Origin: Anaerolineae bacterium
GTDB taxonomy: Bacteria > Chloroflexota > Anaerolineae > JAADDB01
Assembly: GCA_015489285.1 (NCBI GenBank)
Contig: WGAA01000019.1
Coordinates: 1-14,582, forward strand
Reading direction: 5' to 3'
Length of the DNA: 14,582 nucleotides
Shown here: piece after piece, positions 7,344 to 14,582 of the stretch
Layout of the letters: the number at the start of each line of letters is the position of its first letter
Numbering within the stretch: the first letter of the stretch is position 1
Translations under genes and position numbers: made by a program
The notes under the pieces: model-generated
Database searches by the model: none
What the model was told of the DNA's origin: nothing
The model's input: only the letters and a program-made list of their open reading frames with translations

Positions 7344-9574
7344 TGCACTCCCGTCTCTTCAAGGAGTTGGCGGAGCCTTTCCGCCAATCCCGAATGGCGA
7401 TTGAGGGGCTTGTCGTTGCGGACGGCGATGGCAATGGCCCGCGGTTCTCCGACCAGAACGACGAGCTGCTTGGCCCGAGTCACCGCGGTGTACAGGAGAT
7501 TACGGTGGAGCATGATGTAATGGGTCGTCATGACCGGGATGACCACGGCCGGGTATTCGGAGCCCTGGGATTTGTGGACGCTGATCGCGTACGCGTGGAC
7601 GAGTTCGTCCAGTTCCAGGAAATCGTAGGGGACGAGCCGTCCGTCGAAGTCGACCAGGATTTCCTGGAGTTCGGTGTTGATGCGCACGATGTGGCCGAGA
7701 TCCCCGTTGTACACCTCCTTGTCGTAGTTGTTGCGGATTTGCATTACCCGATCCCCCGGTCGGAACACGCGTCCCCCTACCCGCCGTTCGGGCCCCCCGG
7801 GCCGACCGGGGTTCAGGGCCTCCTGGAGGCGCAGGTTCAAATTCCCCACCCCTACAGGACCCCGGTGCATGGGGCTCAGAACCTGGATCTCCTCCGGTTT
7901 CAGGCCGAATTTTTGGGGAATGCGCCGCCGCACGATGTCAACGATGAGGTCCGCCGCGGCCTCCGGGTCGTCTACTTTGAAAAGGAAGAAGTCCCGCGCG
8001 TTCCTGTTGTCGATGATGGGCATCTGGCCCCGGTTGATCCGGTGTGCGTTGATGATAATGTAACTCCCCTCGGGTTGTCGAAAGATCTCCTTCAGGTGGA
8101 CAACGGGGATGACCTGGGAACGGATGAGGTCGCGCAACACATTTCCCGCCCCGACGCTGGGCAGCTGGTCCGCATCCCCTACCAGGAGGAGGTGAGTGCC
8201 CGGACGGATGGCTTTGAGGAGGTGATTCATGAGCAGGACGTCCAACATGGACGCTTCGTCGACGATGACCATGTCCGCGTCCAGGGGATTGGATTCGTTC
8301 CGTTTGAAGGTGAGGCTTTCGGCCATTGTGACTTCGAGGAGGCGGTGGACGGTCTGGGCCGGACGTCCCGTCGCCTCCGAAAGGCGCTTGGCCGCCCGTC
8401 CTGTGGGCGAGGCCAGGAGGTACCGCAGGCCCGCGGCTTCCAAAAAGCGAATGATCGTCTGGACGGTTGTCGTCTTGCCCGTGCCCGGCCCCCCTGTAAG
8501 CACACTGACGGGGGAGGTCAGGGCCATGCGCACGGCCGCGCGCTGATCCGCGTTCAACCGGACGCCGGTTTCCTGCTGCACGGCCATGAAGGCGCTTTCC
8601 CACTCGAATTCCCGGAACACGTGGAGGCGACTTCCCAGAAGGGAGACACGTTCCTGGGTGAGGAGACGTACCAGTCGGCGGGCGACGCCTAATTCCGCCC
8701 GGTGGAAGGGGGTGAGGTAGACCGCGGGTTCCTCCGCGATGCCGGGCGCATCGGGCCGGCCGGGGGGTTCGATGTGGATTTCCCCCAGTTCGACCAGGGT
8801 GTCCAGGGCCTGGAGAATGCGCTCCTCCGGCACGTCGAGGAGCTCCTTGGCCCGGCGGATGAGCTCATCCCGGGGAAGATACACGTGTCCGGCCCGGTCG
8901 GCTTCCTCTCCCAGGAGGTAGGCAATAGCCGCGACAATGCGCTCGGGCGCGTCTTCAGGGATGCCCAGGTTGCGCGCGATCTTGTCCGCGGTGATGAACC
9001 CGATGCCCCGGACCTCCCGGGCCAGTCGATAGGGGTCCGTTTGCAGGACGTGGATGGCTTCGTTGCCGTACTGCTTGAAGATCTTGACGGCCAGGCCCGT
9101 GCTGACGCCGTGCCCCTGGAGGAAGACCATGACCTCTTTGATGTGGCGTTGTTCCTCCCACGCGGCTTTGATGAGGGCCAACCGTTTCGGCCCCACGCCC
9201 AGCACCTCCAGCAGGCGGTCCGGTTCCTCGTCGATGACGCGCAGGGTATCCAGGCCGAACTTGCGCACGATCCGTTTGGCCGTTACCGGGCCGATGCCTT
9301 TGATGAGACCGGAGCCCAGGTACTTCTCGATACCGGCCAGGGTAGCCGGCATGATCGTTTCCACCTGCTCGGCCTTGAACTGACGTCCGTACTGGGGGTG
9401 GACCGTCCACAGGCCGCGGAAGCGGACCGTCTCGCCCACGTTCACGCCCATCATGGGCCCCACCACCGTTACCAGATAATCCTTCCCCTCGGGCGTGACG
9501 CGAGCAACCGTGTACCCGGTTTCCTCGTTGTGATAGGTGATACGCTCAACGACTCCGGTCAATGTCTCCATCAT
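7340..9574 (-). CDS. recD2: RecD2-type SF1B ATP-dependent DNA helicase
   Basis: This is a 744-residue protein when started at the ATG at 9574. It has an OB-like N-terminal domain (about 1-75), helix-hairpin-helix motifs (about 85-200, including IKGIGPVTAKRI and VLGVGPKRL) and a full SF1B core: Walker A GGPGTGKTTT (361-370), DEAS box (439-442), GDADQLPSVGAG (466-477), VHKSQGSEYP (666-675) and YTAVTRAK (695-702). The long N-terminus and lack of RecB/RecC partners fit the RecD2/TraA group, a 5'-3' helicase tied to DNA repair and genome stability, rather than E. coli RecD. The frame extends to 9637, but the predicted promoter at 9620-9628 lies inside that extension, so the MM pair at 9574/9571 is preferred. 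A weak GAGGGA sits 12 nt upstream. It is the first gene of the operon. Confidence 0.95.
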   Translation of the reverse strand: MMETLTGVVERITYHNEETGYTVARVTPEGKDYLVTVVGPMMGVNVGETVRFRGLWTVHPQYGRQFKAEQVETIMPATLAGIEKYLGSGLIKGIGPVTAKRIVRKFGLDTLRVIDEEPDRLLEVLGVGPKRLALIKAAWEEQRHIKEVMVFLQGHGVSTGLAVKIFKQYGNEAIHVLQTDPYRLAREVRGIGFITADKIARNLGIPEDAPERIVAAIAYLLGEEADRAGHVYLPRDELIRRAKELLDVPEERILQALDTLVELGEIHIEPPGRPDAPGIAEEPAVYLTPFHRAELGVARRLVRLLTQERVSLLGSRLHVFREFEWESAFMAVQQETGVRLNADQRAAVRMALTSPVSVLTGGPGTGKTTTVQTIIRFLEAAGLRYLLASPTGRAAKRLSEATGRPAQTVHRLLEVTMAESLTFKRNESNPLDADMVIVDEASMLDVLLMNHLLKAIRPGTHLLLVGDADQLPSVGAGNVLRDLIRSQVIPVVHLKEIFRQPEGSYIIINAHRINRGQMPIIDNRNARDFFLFKVDDPEAAADLIVDIVRRRIPQKFGLKPEEIQVLSPMHRGPVGVGNLNLRLQEALNPGRPGGPERRVGGRVFRPGDRVMQIRNNYDKEVYNGDLGHIVRINTELQEILVDFDGRLVPYDFLELDELVHAYAISVHKSQGSEYPAVVIPVMTTHYIMLHRNLLYTAVTRAKQLVVLVGEPRAIAIAVRNDKPLNRHSGLAERLRQLLEETGVQ

Positions 9575-9619
9575 ATCGACCCAACGTCCCTCGGCCCCCT
9601 TTCTGCTCGGGGTGGATGT

Positions 9620-9628
9620 ATTGTAGCA
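9620..9628 (-). promoter_or_regulatory. Extended -10 promoter of the recD2 operon
   Basis: The minus strand reads TGCTACAAT, a near-consensus extended -10. Transcription would start near 9613, giving a leader of about 39 nt to the ATG at 9574. No -35 is visible; that position is occupied by a G-rich tract (9639-9662). The identical nonamer occurs on the other strand at 9734-9742. Confidence 0.65.
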
Positions 9629-9638
9629 CGGGTGCATT

Positions 9639-9662
9639 GGGATAGGGTATTGGGGGATGGGG
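9639..9662 (+). other. Four-run G-tract (G-quadruplex motif) between divergent promoters
   Basis: G-runs at 9639-9641, 9645-9647, 9652-9656 and 9659-9662 are separated by loops of 3, 4 and 2 nt, satisfying the G3+N1-7 rule. It lies on the plus strand, the template strand for recD2, across the position where a recD2 -35 box would be. Whether it folds in vivo is unknown. The tract also reads as degenerate ATTGG-type repeats. Confidence 0.5.
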
Positions 9663-9733
9663 ATTGGAGATCGGCGTTGCCGGGGAACCCACGCCCCGTC
9701 CCCCGTTCCCGATTAGCTGTTCAGGCACAAATG

Positions 9734-9742
9734 TGCTACAAT
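9734..9742 (+). promoter_or_regulatory. Extended -10 promoter of the membrane protein-gyrB pair
   Basis: The plus strand reads TGCTACAAT, identical to the recD2 promoter on the other strand 106-122 nt away. Transcription would start near 9749. The 17-18 nt upstream position (TTAGCT) is a poor -35. An ATG lies 10 nt downstream at 9752 and another at 9800. Confidence 0.65.
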
Positions 9743-9799
9743 ATCCGTGCGATGGCTCGACCTGGGCGTCGAACCTCTTTGGAGACACAGTCGTTGCCT

Positions 9800-10804
9800 A
9801 TGAAGAACACACCTGAGACCGATCTTTCGTTCCCGCGCTTGGGCGTTATCGAGGCCCTATCCCTGGGGTACAACCAACTTCTTCGGTTTTGGGAGGTCCT
9901 GCTTGTACCCATCATCCTGGACCTTTTCTTTTGGCTAGGGCCTCAGATGTCCTTTCGGGAAACGTTGCGGGCCATCGTCCGGCAGTTGCCCCCGGAGACG
10001 GCGACCCTCTTCCGCCAGATGCAGGGCGTTTCCCCGACGGAGCTTGTAAACAGTCTGCCGGACGTGAACATGTTGACCATCCTGACCCAGGTGCCGGGGG
10101 GGCCTTTGCCCTTGACCGCGACGCTGGGCGGGCTGCCCCGCCCCATCGGCTGGGACGTCCCCTCCTGGGCGCCCACATCCTGGGTCGGCCTGATGGGCGT
10201 GATCGTGGTTCTCCCCCTGCTGGGCACGCCCATTGCCGGGATTTATCAGGGATTGGCCTCCCGCCCCCTGTTCGAATCGGGGAGGTGGGGTACCCGGGCC
10301 CTCTGGACGGGGCTGCAACTTTTCCTGTTGGTGGCCGTCCTCATCCTGCTCGTGGGCCTGAGCATCCTGGTGAGCAGCGTCTTGCTCGCCTTCTCTTACA
10401 TGATCCATCCGGGATTGATGGGCTTCGGCCTCGTTCTCCTGCTGGGGGCCGGTACCGGGGCCATGGTCATGGGGACCCTCCTTTTCTACTTCACGCCGGC
10501 CAGCATCGTCCTGTACGGGGATCATGCAGGGATCGCCCTCGTGCGGAGCGCCCAGGTCGTGACGGCCAATTTGGGCAGCAGTGTGGGGTTCATCCTTCTG
10601 ACCCTGCTCATTTCCCACGGGTTTGCGTATATATGGATGGCCCTGGCAACGACCTTCGCGGGGATTCTCGTGAGCATTCTGGGCAACGCCGTTCTGACGG
10701 CGGGGCTGACCATAGGCGGGCTTTACTTTTTCCACAATCGCCATCAATTGCTGCGCATGGCACAGGAAAAGACGCATCGCTCGGAAACACAAGGAGGAAG
10801 GTGA
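9800..10804 (+). CDS. Polytopic membrane protein of unknown function
   Basis: This 334-residue protein has about six hydrophobic segments, near 30-47, 127-150, 168-198, 204-236, 261-281 and 283-312. The loop at about 48-126 is largely polar with a Pro/Gly-rich second half, and the C-terminal tail is basic (HNRHQLLRMAQEKTHR). I recognise no catalytic motif and cannot assign a family. It is expected in the inner membrane. The start is uncertain. ATG 9800 is preferred because codons 9752-9799 have low third-position GC, unlike the gene body; but its nearest SD-like GGAG is 16 nt away. ATG 9752 is in frame and would give a nearly leaderless mRNA. The stop TGA abuts the gyrB GTG with no gap, so the two genes are almost certainly cotranscribed; a functional link to gyrase is not implied. 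Confidence 0.85.
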   Translation: MKNTPETDLSFPRLGVIEALSLGYNQLLRFWEVLLVPIILDLFFWLGPQMSFRETLRAIVRQLPPETATLFRQMQGVSPTELVNSLPDVNMLTILTQVPGGPLPLTATLGGLPRPIGWDVPSWAPTSWVGLMGVIVVLPLLGTPIAGIYQGLASRPLFESGRWGTRALWTGLQLFLLVAVLILLVGLSILVSSVLLAFSYMIHPGLMGFGLVLLLGAGTGAMVMGTLLFYFTPASIVLYGDHAGIALVRSAQVVTANLGSSVGFILLTLLISHGFAYIWMALATTFAGILVSILGNAVLTAGLTIGGLYFFHNRHQLLRMAQEKTHRSETQGGR

Positions 10805-13800
10805 GTGGCTGAGGACACACGGGAAAAGGACACGTTATCCTACACAGCAGAGGATATTCAGGTTCTCGAGGGACTGGAAGCGGTCCGCCGACGGCCGGGC
10901 ATGTACATCGGCGGCACGGACAGCCGCGCGCTCCATCACATGGTGTACGAGGTGGTGGACAACGCGGTGGACGAGGCTCTGGCCGGGTTCTGTGACCGCA
11001 TCGAGATCACCATCCACCCGGATAACAGTGTGACGGTTGAGGATAACGGCCGCGGTATCCCCGTGGACATCCACCCTCAGGTGAAGCGCCCCGCGCTGGA
11101 AGTGGTGATGACCCGCCTCCACGCGGGGGGCAAGTTCGGCGGTGGGGGCTATAAGGTATCGGGAGGGCTCCACGGTGTGGGCGTCTCCGCGGTCAACGCG
11201 CTCTCCAAATGGCTGGAGGTGGTGGTCAAACGGGACGGCAAGATCTGGCGGCAGCGGTACGAGCAGGGTCGGCCGGTCACCGATGTGGAAGTCATCGGCA
11301 AGATGAAGAAGGGGGAGCGCACGGGCACGCGCGTGACTTTCCTGCGGGACCCGGAAATCTTCGAGGTGCTGGAGTACCGCTTCGACATCCTGGCCCAGCG
11401 CTTCCGGGAAATCGCCTTCCTCACCCGGGGGCTGCACATCAAATTCGTGGACGAACGCCCTTCTCCCCCCAAGGAGATCAACTTCTACTTCGAGGGGGGC
11501 ATCGCCACCTTCGTCCGCTACCTGAACAAGACCCGCAAGCCCCTCCACGATCCGGTCTACGTGGAGAAAGAGGTCAACGACATCCTGGTGGAGGCGGCCA
11601 TCCAGTACACCGCGGAGTACGTGGAATCGGTGTACGCGTTCGCCAACACCATCAACACCCCCGACGGCGGCACCCACCTGACGGGATTGCGTTCCGCGAT
11701 TACCCGCACCCTCAACGATTACGCGCGCAAACACGGCCTGCTCAAGGACGATGAACCCAACTTCACCGGTGAGGACACGCGTGAAGGGCTCACGGCCATC
11801 GTCAGCGTCAAACTCCCCGACCCCCAGTTCGAATCCCAGACCAAGGTGAAGCTCCTCAACGCGGAGGTGCGCAACATCGTGGAGTCGGTGGTGAGTGAGA
11901 CGTTCGGCGAGTGGCTGGAAACCCACCCCCGGGAGGCCAAACAGATCATCGAGAAGTGCAAGACCTCCTACCGGGCCCGACTGGCCGCGCGCAAGGCCCG
12001 GGACCTGGTCATCCGCAAGAGCGCCCTGGAATCCATGACCCTGCCCGGCAAACTGGCCGACTGCTCCGAACGGGATCCGGAGAAGACCGAACTGTTCATC
12101 GTCGAGGGGGACAGCGCAGGCGGTTCCGCCAAGCAAGGGCGCGACCGGCGTTTTCAGGCCATCCTGCCCCTACGGGGGAAGATCCTCAACGTGGAGAAGG
12201 CCCGCCTGGACAAGGCGCTGAGCAACAAGGAAATCCAGGCCCTCATTACCGCGCTGGGCACGGGCATCGGCGACGACTTCGACATCAGCAAGTTGCGCTA
12301 CAACCGCATCATCATCATGAGCGTGGACCACGCGGAGCCCACTTTTGTGCGGGATCGCCGGGGGAACATCCGCTTCGTGCGCGTGGGCGAGTTCATAGAC
12401 GATGTGCTGGAGAACACACAGGACCTGGATGGACACGAGGTGCTCTGCTTCGACCTGGAAACGGGGAACGTGCGCTTCAAGCCCATCCGCAAGGTGATTC
12501 GCCACCCCATCTCCGAACCCCTGTACGAGATCTCCACCGCGTACGGGCGTCGCATTCGGGTGACCGCGTCCCACAGCGTGTTCGTTTACGAGGACGGGGC
12601 GGTGCGCCTGAAGCGGGGCGATGAGGTACGGCCCGGGGACCTGCTGGTGGCTCCCCGGCATGTGCCCCTCTCGGGCGGGGCACATGTTCGCCGCCTGGAC
12701 TTGCTGGCGGAATTCCTGGCGCGCCCGGAGAGTGGGGATGTGGAGATCTACGTGCGGGGTTCCGCCCTGGAGGCGCTCCTCAAGGAGCGCATCCGCCGGG
12801 AACACGCGGACAATCCGCAACTCGTGGAGCAGCGGGTGCACATTCCCAAGGCCCTTCGTCGTACCCTGGCCGAGCGGCGTCGCGCGCTGGGAATCTCCCA
12901 GCGCGAAGTGCTGGAAGGTGTGGGCATCAAGCAGCCGGTGACCTTCTACGGCTGGGAAAAGGGTACATCACGGCCCACGGTAACCCACTTCCGCCGCTAC
13001 GTCACCCTGCTGGGCCTGGATCCCGACGACCTGCTGGGGCAGGTCGAGGTCGTAGATTCGGCCCTCGACCGGGTGTGGAACACCGCGTACCGCAACTCGG
13101 GACACAATCGGGTCAAGGATTACATGGCCCTGAACGAGATGCGTGAGGACCCGGAGACGGCGTTGAGCATCCTGGGCGACGCGGAGGTGGAGTTGACGCC
13201 GCAGCATTACGCGGCACACGGAGTGCCCCGCTTCCTGCCCGTGGACGAGCGGCTGATGTTCGTCCTGGGCTTCTTCCTCGCCGACGGGTCCATCTCGCAG
13301 CGAAACGGCGTGCGCTTTGCCATAGGACGCAACAACGAGCACATCCTCCGTGAACTGACGGACGCGCTTCGCTCCCTTTTCCGTGTGGAGCCTCGTTACT
13401 ACCCCGGTCGTGACGGGCGGGCCGGTGAGGTCAAAGTGGTCAACGCGGTCGTCGCCGCGGTCTTCCGGCACATCTTCGGCTTCGACGGGGCTCGGGCGCA
13501 CACCAAGCGCGTGCCGGACATCGTGTTCAACGTGAGCCCGGAGTTGCAACTGGCCTTCCTGCGGGGCTACTTCCTGGGGGACGGCACGGTCAGCGCCACG
13601 GGCATCCACGTGACCACGGTGTCGGAAACCCTGGCGGGCCAACTGCTCTACCTGCTGGCCGCGCACCACGTGCTCGCCTCGCACAGCGTGCGCGAGCCCG
13701 CCGCGGAGCATGTGGGGCACGTGCGCGGGAAGCCCGTCATCACCCGGCACCCCGTCCACACCATCACCGTCCAGGCTAAAGACGACCTGCGGCGCCTCCG

Positions 13801-14443
13801 CCGTGTGTGGCAGGACCACCCCCGGGCCGGTCGCCTCGAGGCCAAACTGGCGCGGGAGAGGACGCATCGGGGGCCGCGGGCGTTCGTCGAAATCGGCGGC
13901 GACCTGGTGGGCTTACCCGTGCGCACCGTGCGGCAGGTCGAGCCCACGAACTCGATGGTCTACGACTTTTCCGTGGACACGGACGAGAACTTCATCTGTG
14001 GGTTGGGCGGCCTGGCGGCGCATAACACCGATGCCGACGTGGACGGAGCCCACATCCGCACGCTGTTGCTGACCTTCTTCTTCCGCTACATGCCCCAACT
14101 CATCGAGGAAGGGCACCTGTACATCGCGCAGCCGCCCCTCTACCTCATCAAGGCGGGGAAGCAGCACTTCTACGCCTACTCCGAGGAGGAGAAGGAGAAA
14201 ATCCTCAAGCGGCTGGACGGCAGCAAGGTGACCATTCAGCGGTACAAGGGTCTGGGTGAGATGAACCCGGAGCAACTCTGGGAGACGACCATGAACCCGG
14301 ACAACCGCATTCTCCTCCAGGTGACGGTGAACGACGCGGCCGAGGCAGATCGCACCTTCGGCATGTTGATGGGGGACCAGGTACCGCCTCGCCGGCGCTT
14401 CATCCTGACGCACGCCAAGGCGGTGCGGAACCTGGATGTGTGA
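10805..14443 (+). CDS. gyrB: DNA gyrase subunit B, intein-containing precursor
   Basis: The precursor is 1212 residues; removing residues 506-1074 leaves 643, the usual size of short-type GyrB. GyrB is the ATPase and TOPRIM subunit of gyrase, which introduces negative supercoils with GyrA. The GHKL ATPase site is intact: YEVVDNAVDEALAG with Glu49 and Asn53, Asp80 in EDNGRGIPVDIH, and GLHGVGVSAVNALS (121-134). TOPRIM motifs are EGDSAGGSAKQGRDR (Glu434) in the N-extein and DADVDGAHIRTLLLTFFFRY immediately after the intein, so the metal-binding site is complete only after splicing. The C-terminus ends with RRRFILTHAKAVRNLDV as expected. The GTG start is set by AAGGAGG 7 nt upstream; the adjacent in-phase alternatives hit a stop. 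The unbroken frame and intact splice residues imply a functional gene. Confidence 0.98.
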   Translation: MAEDTREKDTLSYTAEDIQVLEGLEAVRRRPGMYIGGTDSRALHHMVYEVVDNAVDEALAGFCDRIEITIHPDNSVTVEDNGRGIPVDIHPQVKRPALEVVMTRLHAGGKFGGGGYKVSGGLHGVGVSAVNALSKWLEVVVKRDGKIWRQRYEQGRPVTDVEVIGKMKKGERTGTRVTFLRDPEIFEVLEYRFDILAQRFREIAFLTRGLHIKFVDERPSPPKEINFYFEGGIATFVRYLNKTRKPLHDPVYVEKEVNDILVEAAIQYTAEYVESVYAFANTINTPDGGTHLTGLRSAITRTLNDYARKHGLLKDDEPNFTGEDTREGLTAIVSVKLPDPQFESQTKVKLLNAEVRNIVESVVSETFGEWLETHPREAKQIIEKCKTSYRARLAARKARDLVIRKSALESMTLPGKLADCSERDPEKTELFIVEGDSAGGSAKQGRDRRFQAILPLRGKILNVEKARLDKALSNKEIQALITALGTGIGDDFDISKLRYNRIIIMSVDHAEPTFVRDRRGNIRFVRVGEFIDDVLENTQDLDGHEVLCFDLETGNVRFKPIRKVIRHPISEPLYEISTAYGRRIRVTASHSVFVYEDGAVRLKRGDEVRPGDLLVAPRHVPLSGGAHVRRLDLLAEFLARPESGDVEIYVRGSALEALLKERIRREHADNPQLVEQRVHIPKALRRTLAERRRALGISQREVLEGVGIKQPVTFYGWEKGTSRPTVTHFRRYVTLLGLDPDDLLGQVEVVDSALDRVWNTAYRNSGHNRVKDYMALNEMREDPETALSILGDAEVELTPQHYAAHGVPRFLPVDERLMFVLGFFLADGSISQRNGVRFAIGRNNEHILRELTDALRSLFRVEPRYYPGRDGRAGEVKVVNAVVAAVFRHIFGFDGARAHTKRVPDIVFNVSPELQLAFLRGYFLGDGTVSATGIHVTTVSETLAGQLLYLLAAHHVLASHSVREPAAEHVGHVRGKPVITRHPVHTITVQAKDDLRRLRRVWQDHPRAGRLEAKLARERTHRGPRAFVEIGGDLVGLPVRTVRQVEPTNSMVYDFSVDTDENFICGLGGLAAHNTDADVDGAHIRTLLLTFFFRYMPQLIEEGHLYIAQPPLYLIKAGKQHFYAYSEEEKEKILKRLDGSKVTIQRYKGLGEMNPEQLWETTMNPDNRILLQVTVNDAAEADRTFGMLMGDQVPPRRRFILTHAKAVRNLDV
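12320..14026 (+). mobile_element. GyrB intein with LAGLIDADG endonuclease and HTH domain
   Basis: This 569-residue in-frame insertion (precursor residues 506-1074) separates IIIM from TDADVDGAHIR; rejoining them restores the conserved GyrB sequence exactly. Splicing blocks: Ser506 as first nucleophile (block A), VTASHSVFV with Thr587 and His590 (block B), VYDFSVDTDENFIC (1052-1065, block F), and LAAHN with His1073-Asn1074 followed by Thr1075 as +1 nucleophile (block G). A homing endonuclease lies in the middle: LGFFLADGSI (821-830, Asp827) and FLRGYFLGDGTV (918-929, Asp926), both acidic residues present. Residues 681-745 form an XRE-like helix-turn-helix (RRRALGISQREVLEGVGI, then YGWEKGTSRPTV), an extra DNA-binding module. 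Residues about 622-680 are unassigned. Composition matches the host gene, so residence is probably old or the donor similar. Confidence 0.95.
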
Positions 14444-14449
14444 CCCCCA

Positions 14450-14582
14450 TCACTCGTCCCCGACCACCCGGAAGTGACGGCGAGGCGCTCCACCCTCCTC
14501 CTCGCCGTACACCGGCGGCAGGTACATCCCCTGCCACATGGTGTGGGACATGCCGGGCATCACCGGTGGCGTGGCCACGATG
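14450..14582 (-). CDS. 3' end of an unidentified convergent gene
   Basis: The last 43 codons are visible, ending with TGA at 14452-14450, only 6 nt past the gyrB stop on the opposite strand; the 5' part lies off the right edge. The peptide contains MPGMSHTMWQGMYLPP and ends RRHFRVVGDE. Nearly every third position is G or C, as in the genes next to it, which supports coding. I do not recognise the family. Confidence 0.5.
   Translation of the reverse strand, partial: IVATPPVMPGMSHTMWQGMYLPPVYGEEEGGAPRRHFRVVGDE
14477..14508. terminator. 8-bp inverted repeat after gyrB, weak terminator candidate
   Basis: ACGGCGAG (14477-14484) pairs with CTCGCCGT (14501-14508) across a 16-nt loop, 33 nt after the gyrB stop. 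There is no U-tract, and it lies inside the convergent reading frame, so codon composition alone could explain it. Confidence 0.2.

Noticed and set aside
7343..8692. 449-codon plus-strand open frame
   Set aside because: It is antisense to recD2 and explained by high GC in the real gene; the RecD2 motifs all lie on the minus strand.
8702..9799. In-frame plus-strand extension adding about 366 residues to the membrane protein
   Set aside because: It lies antisense to recD2, crosses the divergent promoter region and has no protein-like motif; the helicase motifs on the other strand are unambiguous.
10835..12136. 433-codon minus-strand open frame opposite gyrB
   Set aside because: It is a shadow of gyrB, with no start signal and low-complexity composition typical of antisense frames in GC-rich genes.
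12968..13867. 299-codon minus-strand open frame opposite the intein
   Set aside because: The endonuclease motifs are on the plus strand in the gyrB frame; the antisense frame has no recognisable features.
12320..14026. GyrB insertion as a gene fusion or disrupted pseudogene
   Set aside because: The frame is unbroken, the junction restores the conserved TDADVDGAHIR motif, and complete intein splicing blocks are present.

Overview
The window looks like a chromosomal segment of a GC-rich bacterium, most likely a member of the Chloroflexota (Anaerolineae-like). This is inferred from the style of the proteins, the very large secreted RHS protein with a DUF11-like N-terminus, the short-type GyrB and the repeat-rich intergenic DNA. 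There is no rRNA or marker set here to prove it. No tRNA, rRNA, CRISPR array, transposase or phage gene was seen.

Layout. (1) Positions 1-4688, minus strand: the first ~1560 residues of a giant exported RHS/YD-repeat protein. It has a signal peptide, a DUF11-like domain, a ZU5-like segment, a Trp/Tyr-rich RHS N-terminal module and then about 20 YD repeats. Its C-terminus, where a variable or toxin tail would sit, lies beyond the left edge. (2) 4689-5597: about 900 bp with no convincing gene. It holds an AT-rich promoter region and then an unusual composite repeat field built from 7-nt units with a CG about every 7 nt. (3) 5598-9574, minus strand: a compact housekeeping operon, transcribed recD2-like helicase > Nudix hydrolase > rdgB (XTP/dITP pyrophosphatase) > rsmD (16S rRNA G966 methyltransferase). 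The first two junctions are 4-nt ATGA overlaps. The rdgB-rsmD gap carries a perfect 16-bp inverted repeat and three tandem 10-mers. (4) 9575-9799: a divergent promoter region with the same extended -10 (TGCTACAAT) facing each way, and a four-run G-tract motif between them. (5) 9800-14443, plus strand: a six-helix membrane protein of unknown function directly abutting gyrB. (6) 14450-14582, minus strand: the last 43 codons of an unidentified convergent gene.

The most striking item is a 569-residue bifunctional intein in GyrB, inserted exactly between IIIM and TDADVDGAHIR in the TOPRIM metal-binding motif. It carries complete splicing blocks, two LAGLIDADG motifs with their acidic residues, and an internal XRE-like helix-turn-helix. 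Removing it leaves a 643-residue, apparently normal GyrB. The 7-nt-phased composite repeat field at 5061-5508 is the least explained piece of DNA in the window.
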